Shown here: piece by piece, positions 1-8,400 of the stretch
Numbering within the stretch: position 1 is the stretch's first letter
Layout of the letters: each line of letters starts with the position of its first letter
Source: Acidobacteriota bacterium
Lineage (GTDB): Bacteria; Acidobacteriota; Terriglobia; UBA7540
Direction: 5' to 3'
DNA length: 22,396 nucleotides
Assembly: GCA_003224635.1 (NCBI GenBank)
Contig: QHZK01000038.1
Location: 1 to 22,396 of the forward strand
Made by a program: the position numbers and the translations under genes
The notes under the pieces: model-generated
Database searches by the model: none
What the model saw: only the letters and a program-made list of their open reading frames with translations
What the model was told of the DNA's origin: nothing

Positions 1-187
1 CCATCTTGAAGCGGTCCGCGTAACTCAGTTGCTTGGGCAACATGCCCAGCAAGACCCCCTTCTTGATGGGTAACGGCGAAGGCGAGGCCACGCTCGCGGA
101 CGCCCCTGACCGTCCGGCCGCAGCGCCGCCCAACGCCGCGGCAACTGATGTCTTCAGAAAGTCACGTCGGGACGCTTCGTTGCTCAT
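1..187 (-). CDS. Tat-exported sugar phosphate isomerase/epimerase-like protein (5' part only, runs off left edge)
   Basis: Only the first 62 codons are in the window; the 3' end lies beyond position 1. The start ATG (187-185) is preceded by a strong Shine-Dalgarno GGAGGA (191-196). The N-terminus carries a twin-arginine signal (SRRDFLK, residues 7-13) followed by an Ala/Gly-rich hydrophobic stretch, so the product is probably exported folded. The start of the mature part (KKGVLLGMLP, about residues 43-52) resembles the first strand of xylose-isomerase-like TIM-barrel sugar isomerases, which often sit beside Gfo/Idh/MocA and DUF1080 genes. It lies downstream of a Gfo/Idh/MocA gene on the same strand but about 520 bases away, so co-transcription is uncertain. 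The family assignment rests on few residues; the Tat signal is clear. Confidence 0.65.
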   Translation of the reverse strand, partial: MSNEASRRDFLKTSVAAALGGAAAGRSGASASVASPSPLPIKKGVLLGMLPKQLSYADRFKM

Positions 188-205
188 CTCTCCTCCACGG
201 GACGT

Positions 206-243
206 GAAGTCAGGAGCCAGAAGTCAGGAGGCAGGAGGCCAGA
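206..243. repeat. Heptad tandem array, GAAGTCA/GGAGGCA type
   Basis: Reading from 206 the units are GAAGTCA, GGAGCCA, GAAGTCA, GGAGGCA, GGAGGCC: five degenerate units with a 7-base period, 10 bases upstream of the Shine-Dalgarno of the left-edge gene. It belongs to the same family as the other arrays in this window. Confidence 0.75.
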
Positions 244-365
244 ACGGGCGCTTACATGCTCACCACCCGCCCCAAAGCCCCTTCCTTTTCGAAATCAGCC
301 CTCTTTACCTTACCTACCTTTCCCGCTGAGCGGCCACGGCTTCGTGTCGGTTTCATGAGTGTGGC

Positions 366-548
366 CTACCGTTGCGCCGGAAGTCGTAGTACACGATACG
401 AACCATCCACGCGCTCAAATGCCCCGAGGACTGCGGCAATTCTGTTCAACATTTGGTAAGTAACGCCAACCGCCGTTGTCCGAATCCGCGCGCACTTGAT
501 GACAACTCGCTCTCCGTTGTGCAGGTATTCGTTGCTGGCGTTATGCAT
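366..548 (-). CDS. Possible small hypothetical protein
   Basis: A 60-codon frame opens with ATG at 548 in an otherwise empty region. The protein is basic, with a plausible mixed helix/strand composition (segments such as ERVVIKCARI and YQMLNRIAAVLGAF), which looks more protein-like than a random frame. There is no spaced Shine-Dalgarno (AGCGG abuts the ATG) and I recognise no family. It could be a real small gene, a remnant, or chance. Confidence 0.25.
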   Translation of the reverse strand: MHNASNEYLHNGERVVIKCARIRTTAVGVTYQMLNRIAAVLGAFERVDGSYRVLRLPAQR

Positions 549-662
549 CCGCTCAGCGCAGCCGCTATCTGTTCAGCGCATTGACGGCCATAACGATTTG
601 CTTTTGCCCCGCTGAATCTGTCTTGAGGCATACCTAAGCTTTTTGCTCTGGGAAACCACCAC

Positions 663-704
663 TGACTTTCGGCTTCTGACTCCTGACTCCTGACTTCTGA
701 CTCC
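663..704. repeat. Heptad tandem array, TGACTCC type
   Basis: TGAC recurs at 663, 677, 684, 691 and 698, every 7 bases with one degenerate unit (670). The units are TGACTTT, CGGCTTC, TGACTCC, TGACTCC, TGACTTC, TGACTCC. The array ends a few bases from the stop codon (711-713) of the neighbouring oxidoreductase gene. Confidence 0.8.
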
Positions 705-710
705 TTCCTT

Positions 711-2021
711 TCAGGCGAGCTTGTCGAGATCAATCTTCGCGTCCCACTCCTCATCCGACTGGAGCAGCTCGTCCCACGTCACTTCCCTTGCGCTGTAGGC
801 GGCCGTCCTGCCGAGCATGGCGGTCAGCGCCGATTCCACACCCTTGGCAGCCTGGTTATGGAAATTGCCGCTGGTAATGCTCTCGACGAAGGCTTTCTTC
901 TTCTCGGAATCGGCCTGGGCGAGGTTGTCGCTGAAGGAGCCCGCGGCGGAAAACTTCGCGGGTTGAGCCTGTGCGGGCGCGTTACCGCCATTCCACGCCC
1001 AAGGGTCGTCGCCATAAATAGCGCAGGGACCCGAGTAGTGCGATTCCGAAACACCCTTGCTGCCGAAGAAGCGCTCGTTCACGTCCCACCAGCCCTTATC
1101 AAACTGGGTCGAGTTGAGCGTGACGTGAACGTCGCCCGGATAGCAGAAGACCACGTTGAAGTGATCGTACACGTCCCCGGGGTCGGTGCGGACCTTACGG
1201 CCGCCCATGCCCTTGGCTTTGACGGGGTGGGCCTGCAGCATCCAGTTGCAGACGTCGATGGCGTGAATGTTCTGCTCGACGATGATGTCCCCAGAGAGCA
1301 CGCGGTCCCACACCCAGTTGCGGATGCGGCGCTCGACCGGTGAGGCATTGGGCCACTCGGGCCGGTCGAGCGTGGTGCCGTAATAATAGGCCTCGCCGCA
1401 GGCGATGGTGCCCAGCGCGCCCGCGTGGACGCGGTTTGCGAGCTCGACAAAAGGAGGCGCGTTCCGGATCTGGAAGCCCACGTCGAGACTCAGCCGCCCT
1501 TCGGCCCGCTTGCCGGTCTCAATGACGCGCTTCGCGCCGCGCACGTCCACAGCCACGGGCTTCTCGCAATAGACGTGCTTACCCGCCGCGACCACCGCCT
1601 CCAGGTGCTGCGGGTGGAAGTACGGCGGCGTGGTAATCACGATCGCGTCCACTTCCTTCGAGCCGGCGATCTGCTCGTAAGCCTTGGGACCGAGGAACAT
1701 CTGCGACCGATCGACGCCGGCGTGACCTTTCGACTGGGCGAGGCCGTCAAAGTGCTTCTTCGCATTCTGCAGTTGGTCCTCAAACAAATCCGCCAGCGCG
1801 ACGACCCGCGCCGAGCCGGTCTCGGCCAGATCGGTCGCGTCCGCGCCGCCTCTTCCACCGCAGCCGAGCAGCCCCACCCGCACGGCCGAGTTCGCCGCCG
1901 TGCCGCGCACCAGTCTCGGGCTGATGATCATCAAGCCCGCAGCTCCTGCGGCTGTGCCCATGAATTTCCGCCGGTCGATCTTCTCCAAAGCCTTCGGCTC
2001 CTGACGTGAATCCGTAGACAT
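711..2021 (-). CDS. Tat-exported Gfo/Idh/MocA-family oxidoreductase
   Basis: A 436-residue NAD(P)-dependent dehydrogenase-like protein. The N-terminus has a twin-arginine signal (DRRKFMG, residues 16-22) and a hydrophobic stretch ending near residue 42. A Rossmann nucleotide-binding loop follows (GLLGCGGRG, 50-58), then the family EKP motif (153-155) and a HxxD pair (H253, D256) at the usual catalytic place. The start ATG has an AGGAGG Shine-Dalgarno (2031-2036) and keeps the Tat motif, so it is preferred. Export of a cofactor-loaded enzyme has a precedent in Zymomonas glucose-fructose oxidoreductase, which belongs to this family. Its same-strand neighbours are a sugar isomerase and a DUF1080 protein, suggesting a role in glycoside oxidation or epimerisation in the periplasm. 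The exact substrate is not determinable from sequence. Confidence 0.92.
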   Translation of the reverse strand: MSTDSRQEPKALEKIDRRKFMGTAAGAAGLMIISPRLVRGTAANSAVRVGLLGCGGRGGADATDLAETGSARVVALADLFEDQLQNAKKHFDGLAQSKGHAGVDRSQMFLGPKAYEQIAGSKEVDAIVITTPPYFHPQHLEAVVAAGKHVYCEKPVAVDVRGAKRVIETGKRAEGRLSLDVGFQIRNAPPFVELANRVHAGALGTIACGEAYYYGTTLDRPEWPNASPVERRIRNWVWDRVLSGDIIVEQNIHAIDVCNWMLQAHPVKAKGMGGRKVRTDPGDVYDHFNVVFCYPGDVHVTLNSTQFDKGWWDVNERFFGSKGVSESHYSGPCAIYGDDPWAWNGGNAPAQAQPAKFSAAGSFSDNLAQADSEKKKAFVESITSGNFHNQAAKGVESALTAMLGRTAAYSAREVTWDELLQSDEEWDAKIDLDKLA

Positions 2022-2043
2022 GGCGTCAACCCTCCTGCTGGCT

Positions 2044-2110
2044 GTAGGGGAGGCCTTTACGGCCCGCCCGATCTCACTCTTTCGGGAGCACCCTGAAGGT
2101 GCTCGCCTAC
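2044..2110 (-). repeat. REPIN-like double hairpin, copy A
   Basis: A 67-base element bounded by GTAG (2044-2047) and its complement CTAC (2107-2110). Each half folds into a short hairpin behind the tetranucleotide: GGAGGCC...GGCCCGCC on one side and GAGCACC...GGTGCTC (in complement) on the other. Two REP-like units in head-to-head orientation match the layout of REPINs mobilised by RAYT transposases. It begins just past the ribosome-binding site of the oxidoreductase gene and ends one base from the stop codon of the isomerase gene. No RAYT gene is in the window. Confidence 0.75.
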
Positions 2111-2111
2111 A

Positions 2112-3035
2112 TTACCCGATCAGTTTTTCCAGATAGACCTTTTCCTTTCGGATGTCCTCCATCTGCTGAGGTCCCGAAATTTCTCTCTCAATGGTAATCG
2201 CGCCCCGGTAGTTCAGCTCCTTCAGGCGACGGATGACCCTGGGAAAGTCAACTTTTCCTTGCCCGATCGGCACCTCCTTGCCAAGGTTCCGCGGGCCCGT
2301 GGGCCACAGGCCGTCCTTGGCGTGGACGCCTTGCACGTAGGGGCCGATGATTTCGACCGCATCCACCGGATTGGCCTTGCCGTAAAGAATCAGATTGGCC
2401 ACGTCGAAATTCACGCCCTGATTGTCCAGGCCGACGTCTTGTATCGCCCTCACGAGCGTGATCGGAGTCTCCTGCCCGGTCTCGTAGCGAAAATTCTGGC
2501 CGTTCCGCTTGCAGTAACTCACGACTTCCCGAATCGCCTCGATGGTCTCTTTGTACACGGGATCGTTGGGATTCTCCGGCAGGAACCCGCAGTGCGTCTG
2601 GACCGCGGGGATGCCGCACTTCTTGGCGAAGTCCGAAGCTTGCTTGGCGCGCTCGATGCGCTTTGCCCGCCATTCGCGGGGGACAAACCCTATAGTCAGG
2701 GGGCCGTTATAGAAATCGTATTCCTCAGGTCCGGGCCCTCCGATCACGAGCGACGTGGCCTCAATCCCGTAGCGGTCGAGCGCGCGGCGGAGACCCGTGA
2801 CCATCTCGGGCCCAAAGGAATCGACTCCCACCTGGCACGTCGGCACGCCAAGCTTGTGGACCTTGGCGATCGCCCTCTCGGGGTCGTTCCCTGCGCCGAC
2901 GATCAGGCCCAGACGCATCGGCTTCCTCGCTCCTTCCTGCGAACTGTCTGCGGGTCGAGCCCCGCGTGTCACGCCGGCCGCGACGGCCGCTGCCGCAGAA
3001 ATCTCAAGGAAACGCCGGCGCTCGTACTTCGCCAT
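2112..3035 (-). CDS. Tat-exported sugar phosphate isomerase/epimerase (xylose-isomerase-like TIM barrel)
   Basis: A 307-residue protein with a twin-arginine signal (ERRRFLE, residues 5-11) and an Ala-rich hydrophobic region. The mature part has the hallmarks of the AP endonuclease 2 / xylose-isomerase-like barrel: a strand with THCGF (147-151), a metal-ligand-type glutamate in YETG (E185), D211 in NFDVAN, HxxD (H238, D241) and a C-terminal glutamate (E283). These are the usual metal-binding positions for ketose/aldose isomerases and epimerases. The length is normal for the family. Only a weak purine-rich stretch precedes the ATG. It lies between the DUF1080 gene and the oxidoreductase gene on the same strand; heptad arrays and a REPIN-like element fill the gaps on either side. 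Role inferred: isomerisation of a (keto)sugar outside the cytoplasm. Confidence 0.88.
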   Translation of the reverse strand: MAKYERRRFLEISAAAAVAAGVTRGARPADSSQEGARKPMRLGLIVGAGNDPERAIAKVHKLGVPTCQVGVDSFGPEMVTGLRRALDRYGIEATSLVIGGPGPEEYDFYNGPLTIGFVPREWRAKRIERAKQASDFAKKCGIPAVQTHCGFLPENPNDPVYKETIEAIREVVSYCKRNGQNFRYETGQETPITLVRAIQDVGLDNQGVNFDVANLILYGKANPVDAVEIIGPYVQGVHAKDGLWPTGPRNLGKEVPIGQGKVDFPRVIRRLKELNYRGAITIEREISGPQQMEDIRKEKVYLEKLIG

Positions 3036-3063
3036 GGTGAATACCCTGGAGCAAGTTGTCCGT

Positions 3064-3094
3064 CTGTCAGTAGTCCGTTGTCAGTCGAAAACGA
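3064..3094. repeat. Heptad tandem array
   Basis: From 3064 the units CTGTCAG, TAGTCCG, TTGTCAG, TCGAAAA follow at 7-base steps. It is the first of three arrays packed into the 180-base gap between the isomerase and DUF1080 genes. Confidence 0.6.
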
Positions 3095-3150
3095 CTTCTC
3101 TCAGCCGGCAGCAGTTCGCAGACACCACAGAGGGAACGCAATCTCTTGCG

Positions 3151-3182
3151 GCTGAGAGCTGACCGCTGACAGCTGGCAGCTT
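3151..3182. repeat. Heptad tandem array, AGCTGAC type
   Basis: The segment holds AGCTGAC, CGCTGAC, AGCTGGC with a 7-base period. A poorer neighbouring unit precedes it. Confidence 0.65.
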
Positions 3183-3190
3183 TCTCGCAA

Positions 3191-3229
3191 CCGACAACGG
3201 ACGACCCACAACTGACTACGGACGAACCT
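3191..3229. repeat. Heptad tandem array overlapping the DUF1080 stop codon
   Basis: From 3191 the units CCGACAA, CGGACGA, CCCACAA, CTGACTA, CGGACGA run at 7-base steps. The minus-strand TAG stop of the DUF1080 gene (3218-3216) lies inside the CTGACTA unit, so the array supplies the stop codon and encodes the last codons. Confidence 0.7.
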
Positions 3230-3872
3230 CCTGAACGTAAATGTCCTTCCACCGGACTCGCACCCCGCCGCCGGTGTGGACCTGCAAGGCGATCACACCC
3301 TCGGTGAACTTCGGCGCGGAATCAGTGTAATCGACGGTCTGGACGCCGTTCAAATGGGTCACGACGTGGTTCCCCCGGACCGATATCTCGAGGTCGTTCC
3401 ACTGGCCGAGGGGCTTGAGGGCACGCTCGCCTTCCGCCGTCGGCTGGATCACCCAACCGCGCCCGCCGCTCTCATACAGCCCGCCGGTATGGTTGCCGAC
3501 ATTGGGGTCAACTTCGACCTGCATGCCTTCGATGTCCGGGCCGTGAGTGGGGTCGAGGCCGCTGATCCGAGCGTGAACGAAGACGCCGCTGTTTCCCCCC
3601 TTTTCACCCTTGAAGCGGAGACGCAGGTTGAAGTCGCGATAAGTCTTCTCTGTGGTCAGGTACCCGTATTTGTTATGCGTGCTCTCGCCGAGGATCGCGC
3701 CGTCCTCGACAACCCATCTTTCTTCGCCGTTATTCTTCCAGCCGCTCAGGTCTTTGCCGTTGAACAGCGGGACCCAGCCGCTTTCGGATGACGCCCGGGC
3801 CGCGCCCAACGCCGAAGGGAGCGCGAAGAGCGAAAGTACGACGCCGAAGGTAAGTAGAATGATGTTTTTCAT
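3216..3872 (-). CDS. Secreted DUF1080 protein (3-keto-disaccharide hydrolase family)
   Basis: A 218-residue protein starting at the ATG at 3872, where a signal peptide begins (MKNIILLTFG, then LFALPSALGAARA). The frame is open for 59 more codons upstream, but that part is charged and unlike the family; AAGGGGA lies 9-10 bases before the chosen start. The mature domain shows the concanavalin-like DUF1080 fold signature: LFNGKDLSGW near the N-terminus, NSGVFVH, a GMQVEV strand, TGGLYE, WNDLEI and a closing IALQVH...IYV segment. Characterised members hydrolyse or eliminate 3-keto-glycosides made by Gfo/Idh/MocA or flavin dehydrogenases. It is the promoter-proximal gene of the minus-strand sugar cluster, and its signal peptide puts it in the periplasm or outside. 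Confidence 0.88.
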   Translation of the reverse strand: MKNIILLTFGVVLSLFALPSALGAARASSESGWVPLFNGKDLSGWKNNGEERWVVEDGAILGESTHNKYGYLTTEKTYRDFNLRLRFKGEKGGNSGVFVHARISGLDPTHGPDIEGMQVEVDPNVGNHTGGLYESGGRGWVIQPTAEGERALKPLGQWNDLEISVRGNHVVTHLNGVQTVDYTDSAPKFTEGVIALQVHTGGGVRVRWKDIYVQEVRP

Positions 3873-4041
3873 GAGCTGAGTCCCCTTCCAGGAGTGCCGC
3901 ATCCTGGGAGTCCAGCGCTCGACGGCGGTCGTCGCGTCGCCTTGATCGAGAGCAGAAATCGAGTCTTGATTGTGCGTGCCCGGTTCCGCCATCTCATCCC
4001 GGCGGCGCTCCGGAGCCTTGCCGCGCTTCCACCCTGCACAA

Positions 4042-4050
4042 ATTATCACA
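4042..4050 (-). promoter_or_regulatory. Candidate extended -10 promoter for the minus-strand sugar cluster
   Basis: On the minus strand the sequence reads TGTGATAAT: a GATAAT -10 hexamer (5 of 6 consensus) with the TG of an extended -10. The surrounding 4036-4110 stretch is the most AT-rich part of the divergent gap. No good -35 lies 17 bases upstream. It would give a leader of about 160 bases before the DUF1080 start. Confidence 0.3.
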
Positions 4051-4161
4051 ACTTTCGCTGCTCGGAACGCAAAAATAGTTTCTTATCGAATCCCGCAAGA
4101 GGCCGGTTTTTGATTTGCATTTCCTGACACTCTCCGGTAAAAGCAATCTTCACCGCGCAGA

Positions 4162-4230
4162 GTAGGCGAGCACCTTTATGGTGCTCCCGAGAACGACAAA
4201 ACGGGAGGGTCGTAAGGGGCCCTCCCCTAC
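4162..4230 (+). repeat. REPIN-like double hairpin, copy B (inverted relative to copy A)
   Basis: A 69-base element bounded by GTAG (4162-4165) and CTAC (4227-4230). Its first 29 bases match the reverse complement of copy A (2110-2044) at 27 positions by eye, and its last 27 or so bases also match closely; the centre differs. The hairpins are GAGCACC/GGTGCTC and GGGAGGG/CCCTCCC. It sits 21 bases before the start of the divergent oxidoreductase gene, within its untranslated leader. Confidence 0.8.
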
Positions 4231-4251
4231 AGACCGGACTCGGAGGGGCAA

Positions 4252-5274
4252 ATGAACGACCTGGGCGTGGGCGTCTTGGGGACGGGTTGGGTTTCGGGAG
4301 AGCACATCCGCGCTTTTAAGGCCAATCCCCACACGGAGGTGCGCGCCATCCTGAGCCGGGACAAGGCGCGCGCCGCCGCGCAGGCCGAGGAGCACAAGCT
4401 CGCGTCCTGCCGCGCCTACGATCACCTGGAAGATTTGCTGGACGACCCCGCTGTCCGGATCGTTTCCATCTGCACGCCGCACCATCTCCACGTGCCGCAA
4501 GGGATCGCAGCCGCGAAGGCGGGAAAACATCTCTTGCTCGAGAAGCCCGTGGCGCTCGACCTCGCCGGCTTGCGAGCGCTTCAGGCCGCCGTGGGCGCGG
4601 CGCGCGTCAAGACGCTGGTCAGCTTTGTGCTGCGCTGGAACCCGCTGTTTGAAACCATCCGGGCGCTGCTCGCGGACGCGATCGTCGGTCAGCTCTTCTA
4701 CGCCGAGGTCGATTACCTGCACGGCATCGGACCCTGGTATCGCCAGTACAGTTGGAACGTCAAGAAGGAAATGAGCGGCAGCAGCCTGCTCACGGCCGGC
4801 TGCCACGCCGTGGATGGCCTTCGCTGGTTCGTCCCAAAGCGCGCCGTCGAGGTCTTCGCTTATTCGAACTTCAGCGCGCGCAACCCCTTGCAGTACGAAT
4901 ATGAGCCCAACAGCGTCACCCTGGTGAAGTTCGAGGACGGCACACTCGGCAAGGTGGCGTCCTCGATCGAGTGCGTCATGCCCTACGTGTTCAACATCGT
5001 GCTCCTGGGCGACCAGGGAACCATTCGCAACAACCAGGTCTTTTCAAAGCGCTGGGTCGGGCAGCGCGGCTGGGCCACGATCCCCACCATCCTGCCTGAC
5101 TCGGGCGACGTCACCCATCACCCCTTTGGCGACGAGGTCAACCACTTCGTGGACTGCATCTTGAATGACCGCGAGTCCCACGCCAGCCTGGAAGACGCGG
5201 CGAAGACACACGAGATTTGCTTCGCCTCGGAAATCTCCGCGCGCGAGAAGCGGCCTGTGTCACTGCCGCTATAA
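4252..5274 (+). CDS. Cytoplasmic Gfo/Idh/MocA-family oxidoreductase
   Basis: A 340-residue dehydrogenase-like protein without a signal peptide. The N-terminal Rossmann loop (GVLGTGWVSG, residues 7-16), the EKP motif (97-99) and HxxD (H185, D188) within the GCHAVDGLRW segment identify the family. The position before the GxH motif, often Asp in dehydrogenases, is Thr here; this occurs in some subfamilies. The start is supported by GGAGGGG a few bases upstream. It is transcribed away from the DUF1080/isomerase/exported oxidoreductase genes, so a shared regulator or substrate is plausible. The likely task is NAD(P)-linked oxidation or reduction of a sugar or keto-sugar taken up from the periplasmic steps. 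The substrate is unknown. Confidence 0.9.
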   Translation: MNDLGVGVLGTGWVSGEHIRAFKANPHTEVRAILSRDKARAAAQAEEHKLASCRAYDHLEDLLDDPAVRIVSICTPHHLHVPQGIAAAKAGKHLLLEKPVALDLAGLRALQAAVGAARVKTLVSFVLRWNPLFETIRALLADAIVGQLFYAEVDYLHGIGPWYRQYSWNVKKEMSGSSLLTAGCHAVDGLRWFVPKRAVEVFAYSNFSARNPLQYEYEPNSVTLVKFEDGTLGKVASSIECVMPYVFNIVLLGDQGTIRNNQVFSKRWVGQRGWATIPTILPDSGDVTHHPFGDEVNHFVDCILNDRESHASLEDAAKTHEICFASEISAREKRPVSLPL

Positions 5275-5294
5275 GAACAGTGACGAGAAGAAGT

Positions 5295-5328
5295 TATCAG
5301 TCATCAGTCACCAGTTCTCAGTTCTCAG
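5295..5328. repeat. Heptad tandem array, TATCAGT type
   Basis: Units TATCAGT, CATCAGT, CACCAGT, TCTCAGT, TCTCAG run in exact 7-base steps just after the stop of the upstream oxidoreductase gene. Confidence 0.8.
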
Positions 5329-5406
5329 CAAAAGCACTTCAGCGTCGAAATTCCAAAGCCAGAGGCCGGCTGTGCACAACGGCTGACTTTTGCCTTCCGT
5401 TACTTG

Positions 5407-5436
5407 CTGACAACTGAAAACTGACGACTGACTGTC
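5407..5436. repeat. Heptad tandem array at the 3' end of the RND transporter gene
   Basis: Units GACAACT, GAAAACT, GACGACT, GACTGTC occur at 7-base steps and abut the minus-strand stop codon at 5439-5437. With the array at 5295 it fills the gap between two convergent genes. Confidence 0.75.
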
Positions 5437-8400
5437 TTAGCGATTGACAGCTTCAGGCTCGACGGGTCGGGATGACGCGGCGACCGGCAGCTCGTCGGCC
5501 GGTCGAGCGCGACGCCCGCGGAATAACCGCTGCAACGCATCAAGGTAGGTGTAATAAACGGGCGTGATGTAGAGCGTGATAAGCTGCGACACCACCAGGC
5601 CGCCGACCACCGACAGGCCGAGCGGACGCCGCGACTGCGCGCTCGCTCCGAAGCCGATGGCAATAGGCAGCGTGCCCATCAGCGCCGCCATGGTGGTCAT
5701 CATGATGGGCCGGAAGCGGATCAGGCAGCCCTGGTAGATGGCATCCAGCGGCGCTTTGCCTTCGTTGCGCTGCGCCTCCAGCGCGAAGTCGATCATCATG
5801 ATGGCGTTCTTCTTGACGATGCCGATCAGCATCATGATGCCGACGAAGCAGTAGAGGTTCAACTCGGTGTGCGACACCATGGTCGCCAGCATGGCCCTGA
5901 AGCCTTGAGAATGGAAAACCTCGCGGAGGACGCTGAGCGGTGTACTGAAAAGGATCAGCGTCACCAGGGCGCCAAAGCCGGCCGAGGGCAGGCCGGAGAG
6001 GATCGTAATGGGGTGGATGAAACTTTCGTAAAGAACACCCAGCACGATATAGATGACAAGAATCGCCAGCACGATCAGCAGCCCCAGGCCGGTGAGCGAC
6101 GACTGGAACTCGAGCGCCTCACCCTGGAACGTGGTGCTGATCGCGGGAGGAAGCGATTTGTGGGCCAGGTTCTCCACTTCCTTCAGGGCGTCGCCCAGCG
6201 CCACTCCGGGGCGCAGGCCAAAGGAAAGCGTCACGGAGGGAAGTTGGCCGTAGTGGTTCACGGAGAGCGGCCCCAGGCCCTGCTCGATGCCCGAGACAGC
6301 CCCGAGCGGCACGAGCTTGCCGCCGGACGAGCGGATGTAGAGCATGGAAAGTGCATCCGGTTCCGCCTGATACTGCGGTTCGAGCTCCGTCATCACCCAA
6401 TACTCGTCCCTGGGCGTGTAGATGGTGGACACTTGCCGCTCGCCGTAGGCGGTGGCCAGCGCGTCCTCAATTTGAAACGCAGAAACCCCAAGCGCATAGG
6501 CCTTGTCCCGATCGATTCGGACGTTCACCTGCGGGTTCTTGATCTGCAGGTCGGTGTTGACGTCTTGCAGCGCCTGCAGCGTGCTCATCTTGGCCAGGAA
6601 GTCGTTCGAGACAGCATACAATTCCTGAGTCTCAGTGCCCTGGAGCGTGAACTGGAAACGGCTCTTCGTGAGCTGCCCGCCGATCTGAATCGGCGGCGGG
6701 TTCTGCAAGAAGGCCATCATGCCCGGCACAACCATCAGCTTCGGGGCCAACTCTTGAATCACCTCGTCGGTACTCAGCTTCCGCTGCGGATGCGGCTTTA
6801 AGTGAGCGAAGAAGATCCCGGTGTTCGAGCCGAATCCACCAAAGTTCAGGGGGCACAGGGACATCATGGCGTCAAGGTTCGGGTCGGCTTGGAAGATCTT
6901 GTTGAGCTTCTCCTGGTGCTCCTTCATCGAGTCGAAGGAGATGCCCTGCGCCGCCATGGTGAAGCCGAAGAAAAAGCCGGTGTCCTCGCTGGGCAAGAAA
7001 CCCATCGGAGTAAGGACAAAAATGTACGCCGTCGCTCCCGCCAGGAGCAGCGAGCCCGTCAGCGTGGCAAACCGATGCCGGAGTACGAAGCGGAGGCTGT
7101 GGTCGTAGGCGCCGAGCAGGGACTGGAAGCCGCGCTCAAACAGGTTGAAGAGCGCGCCGTGATGTTCCGCCGGCCGGTGGCGCAGGAAGCGGCTGCACAG
7201 CATCGGGGTGAGCGTGAGCGAAACGAAGCCGGAGACGAGGATCGCAACCGCGATGGTCACGGCAAACTCGTGCAGCAGCCGGCCGAGCATGCCGCCCATG
7301 AACAACACGGGGATAAACACCGCGGCGAGCGACAGCGTCATGGAGAGAATGGTGAAGCCGATCTCCCGCGATCCGTCGAGGGCCGCCTGGAGCGTGCTCT
7401 TGCCCATTTCGAGGTGGCGTACGATGTTTTCCAGCATCACAATGGCGTCGTCCACGACAAAGCCGACCGAAAGCGTGAGCGCCATCAGCGACAAGTTGTC
7501 CACCGTGTAACCGAGCAGGTACATGACGGCGAAAGTGCCGACAATCGAAAAAGGCAGCGCGAGACTCGGGATGATCGTGGCCGAAAGGTTGCGCAGAAAG
7601 AGAAAGATGACCATCACCACCAGCGCGATGGTGAGATAAAGCGTGAACTTGACGTCGCTTACCGAGCCTCGGATGGTCAGGGACCTGTCGTAGATCGTGT
7701 CCAGGTGGATGGCAGCCGGCATCTCCCGCCGGAACGTAGGGAGCAGTCGATTCACATTATCGACCACCTCGACCGTATTGGTGCCCGGCTGTTTCTGCAC
7801 AGCGATCACCATGGATCGGACCGCCGTCTCGGGCGTGATGTACCAGTTGATGATCTTGTCGGTTTGCGTGCCGTCCACGACGTTGGCCAGCTCCTCCAGG
7901 TGTACCGGTGAGCCGTTGCGGTAGGCCACAATCAGCGGCCGGAAGGCAGCGGCGTTCATGAGCTGGCCGGTCGCCTCGACCGTAAACTCCTTATGCCGGC
8001 CGTAGAGCGTGCCGGTGGGCAGGTTCACGTTGGCGTTCCGGATGGCATCCACGGCTTCGTCAATGCCGATCTGCCGAGCGGCCAGAGCTTTCGGATCGAA
8101 TTGTACTCGGACCGCAAATTTCTGCGCGCCGAACACCTGCACCTGGGCCACCCCGCTCACCATGGAAATCCGCTGCGCCATGCGCGTATCCGCGTAGTCC
8201 GTAACCTCGGGAAGTGGCAGCGTGGCAGAACTGACGGCCATGTAGAGGATCGGCTGGTCCGCTGGGTTCACCTTGCGGAACGAAGGCGGCGAAGGCATCC
8301 CTTGCGGCAGTTGCGCTTCGGCCTGTGAGATCATCGACTGAACGTCCTGCGCGGCCGCGTCGATGCTGCGGCTCAGGTTGAACTGAAGGGTGACGGTGGT

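Larger units (their letters stand above)
188..710. other. Long intergenic region without a convincing gene
   Basis: This 523-base gap lies between two minus-strand genes. It holds heptad tandem arrays at both ends (206-243 and 661-704), right beside the flanking genes. A 60-codon minus-strand frame (548-366) is listed separately as a weak candidate. I see no tRNA, clear terminator or transposase remnant. The central part (about 440-640) is less GC-rich than the flanking genes. Confidence 0.6.

Noticed and set aside
2259..3155. Plus-strand open frame of 298 codons opposite the sugar isomerase
   Set aside because: It extends into repeat arrays and lies over a gene with intact metal-ligand motifs on the other strand.
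3873..4049. N-terminal extension of the DUF1080 frame
   Set aside because: Its residues are charged and unlike the family, it would bury the signal peptide, and a ribosome site precedes the internal ATG at 3872.
6802..7911. Long plus-strand open frame of 369 codons
   Set aside because: It is antisense to the RND transporter gene, which has clear family motifs throughout; the antisense product is rich in R, E, H, Q and low in structure, typical of a shadow frame in high-GC DNA.
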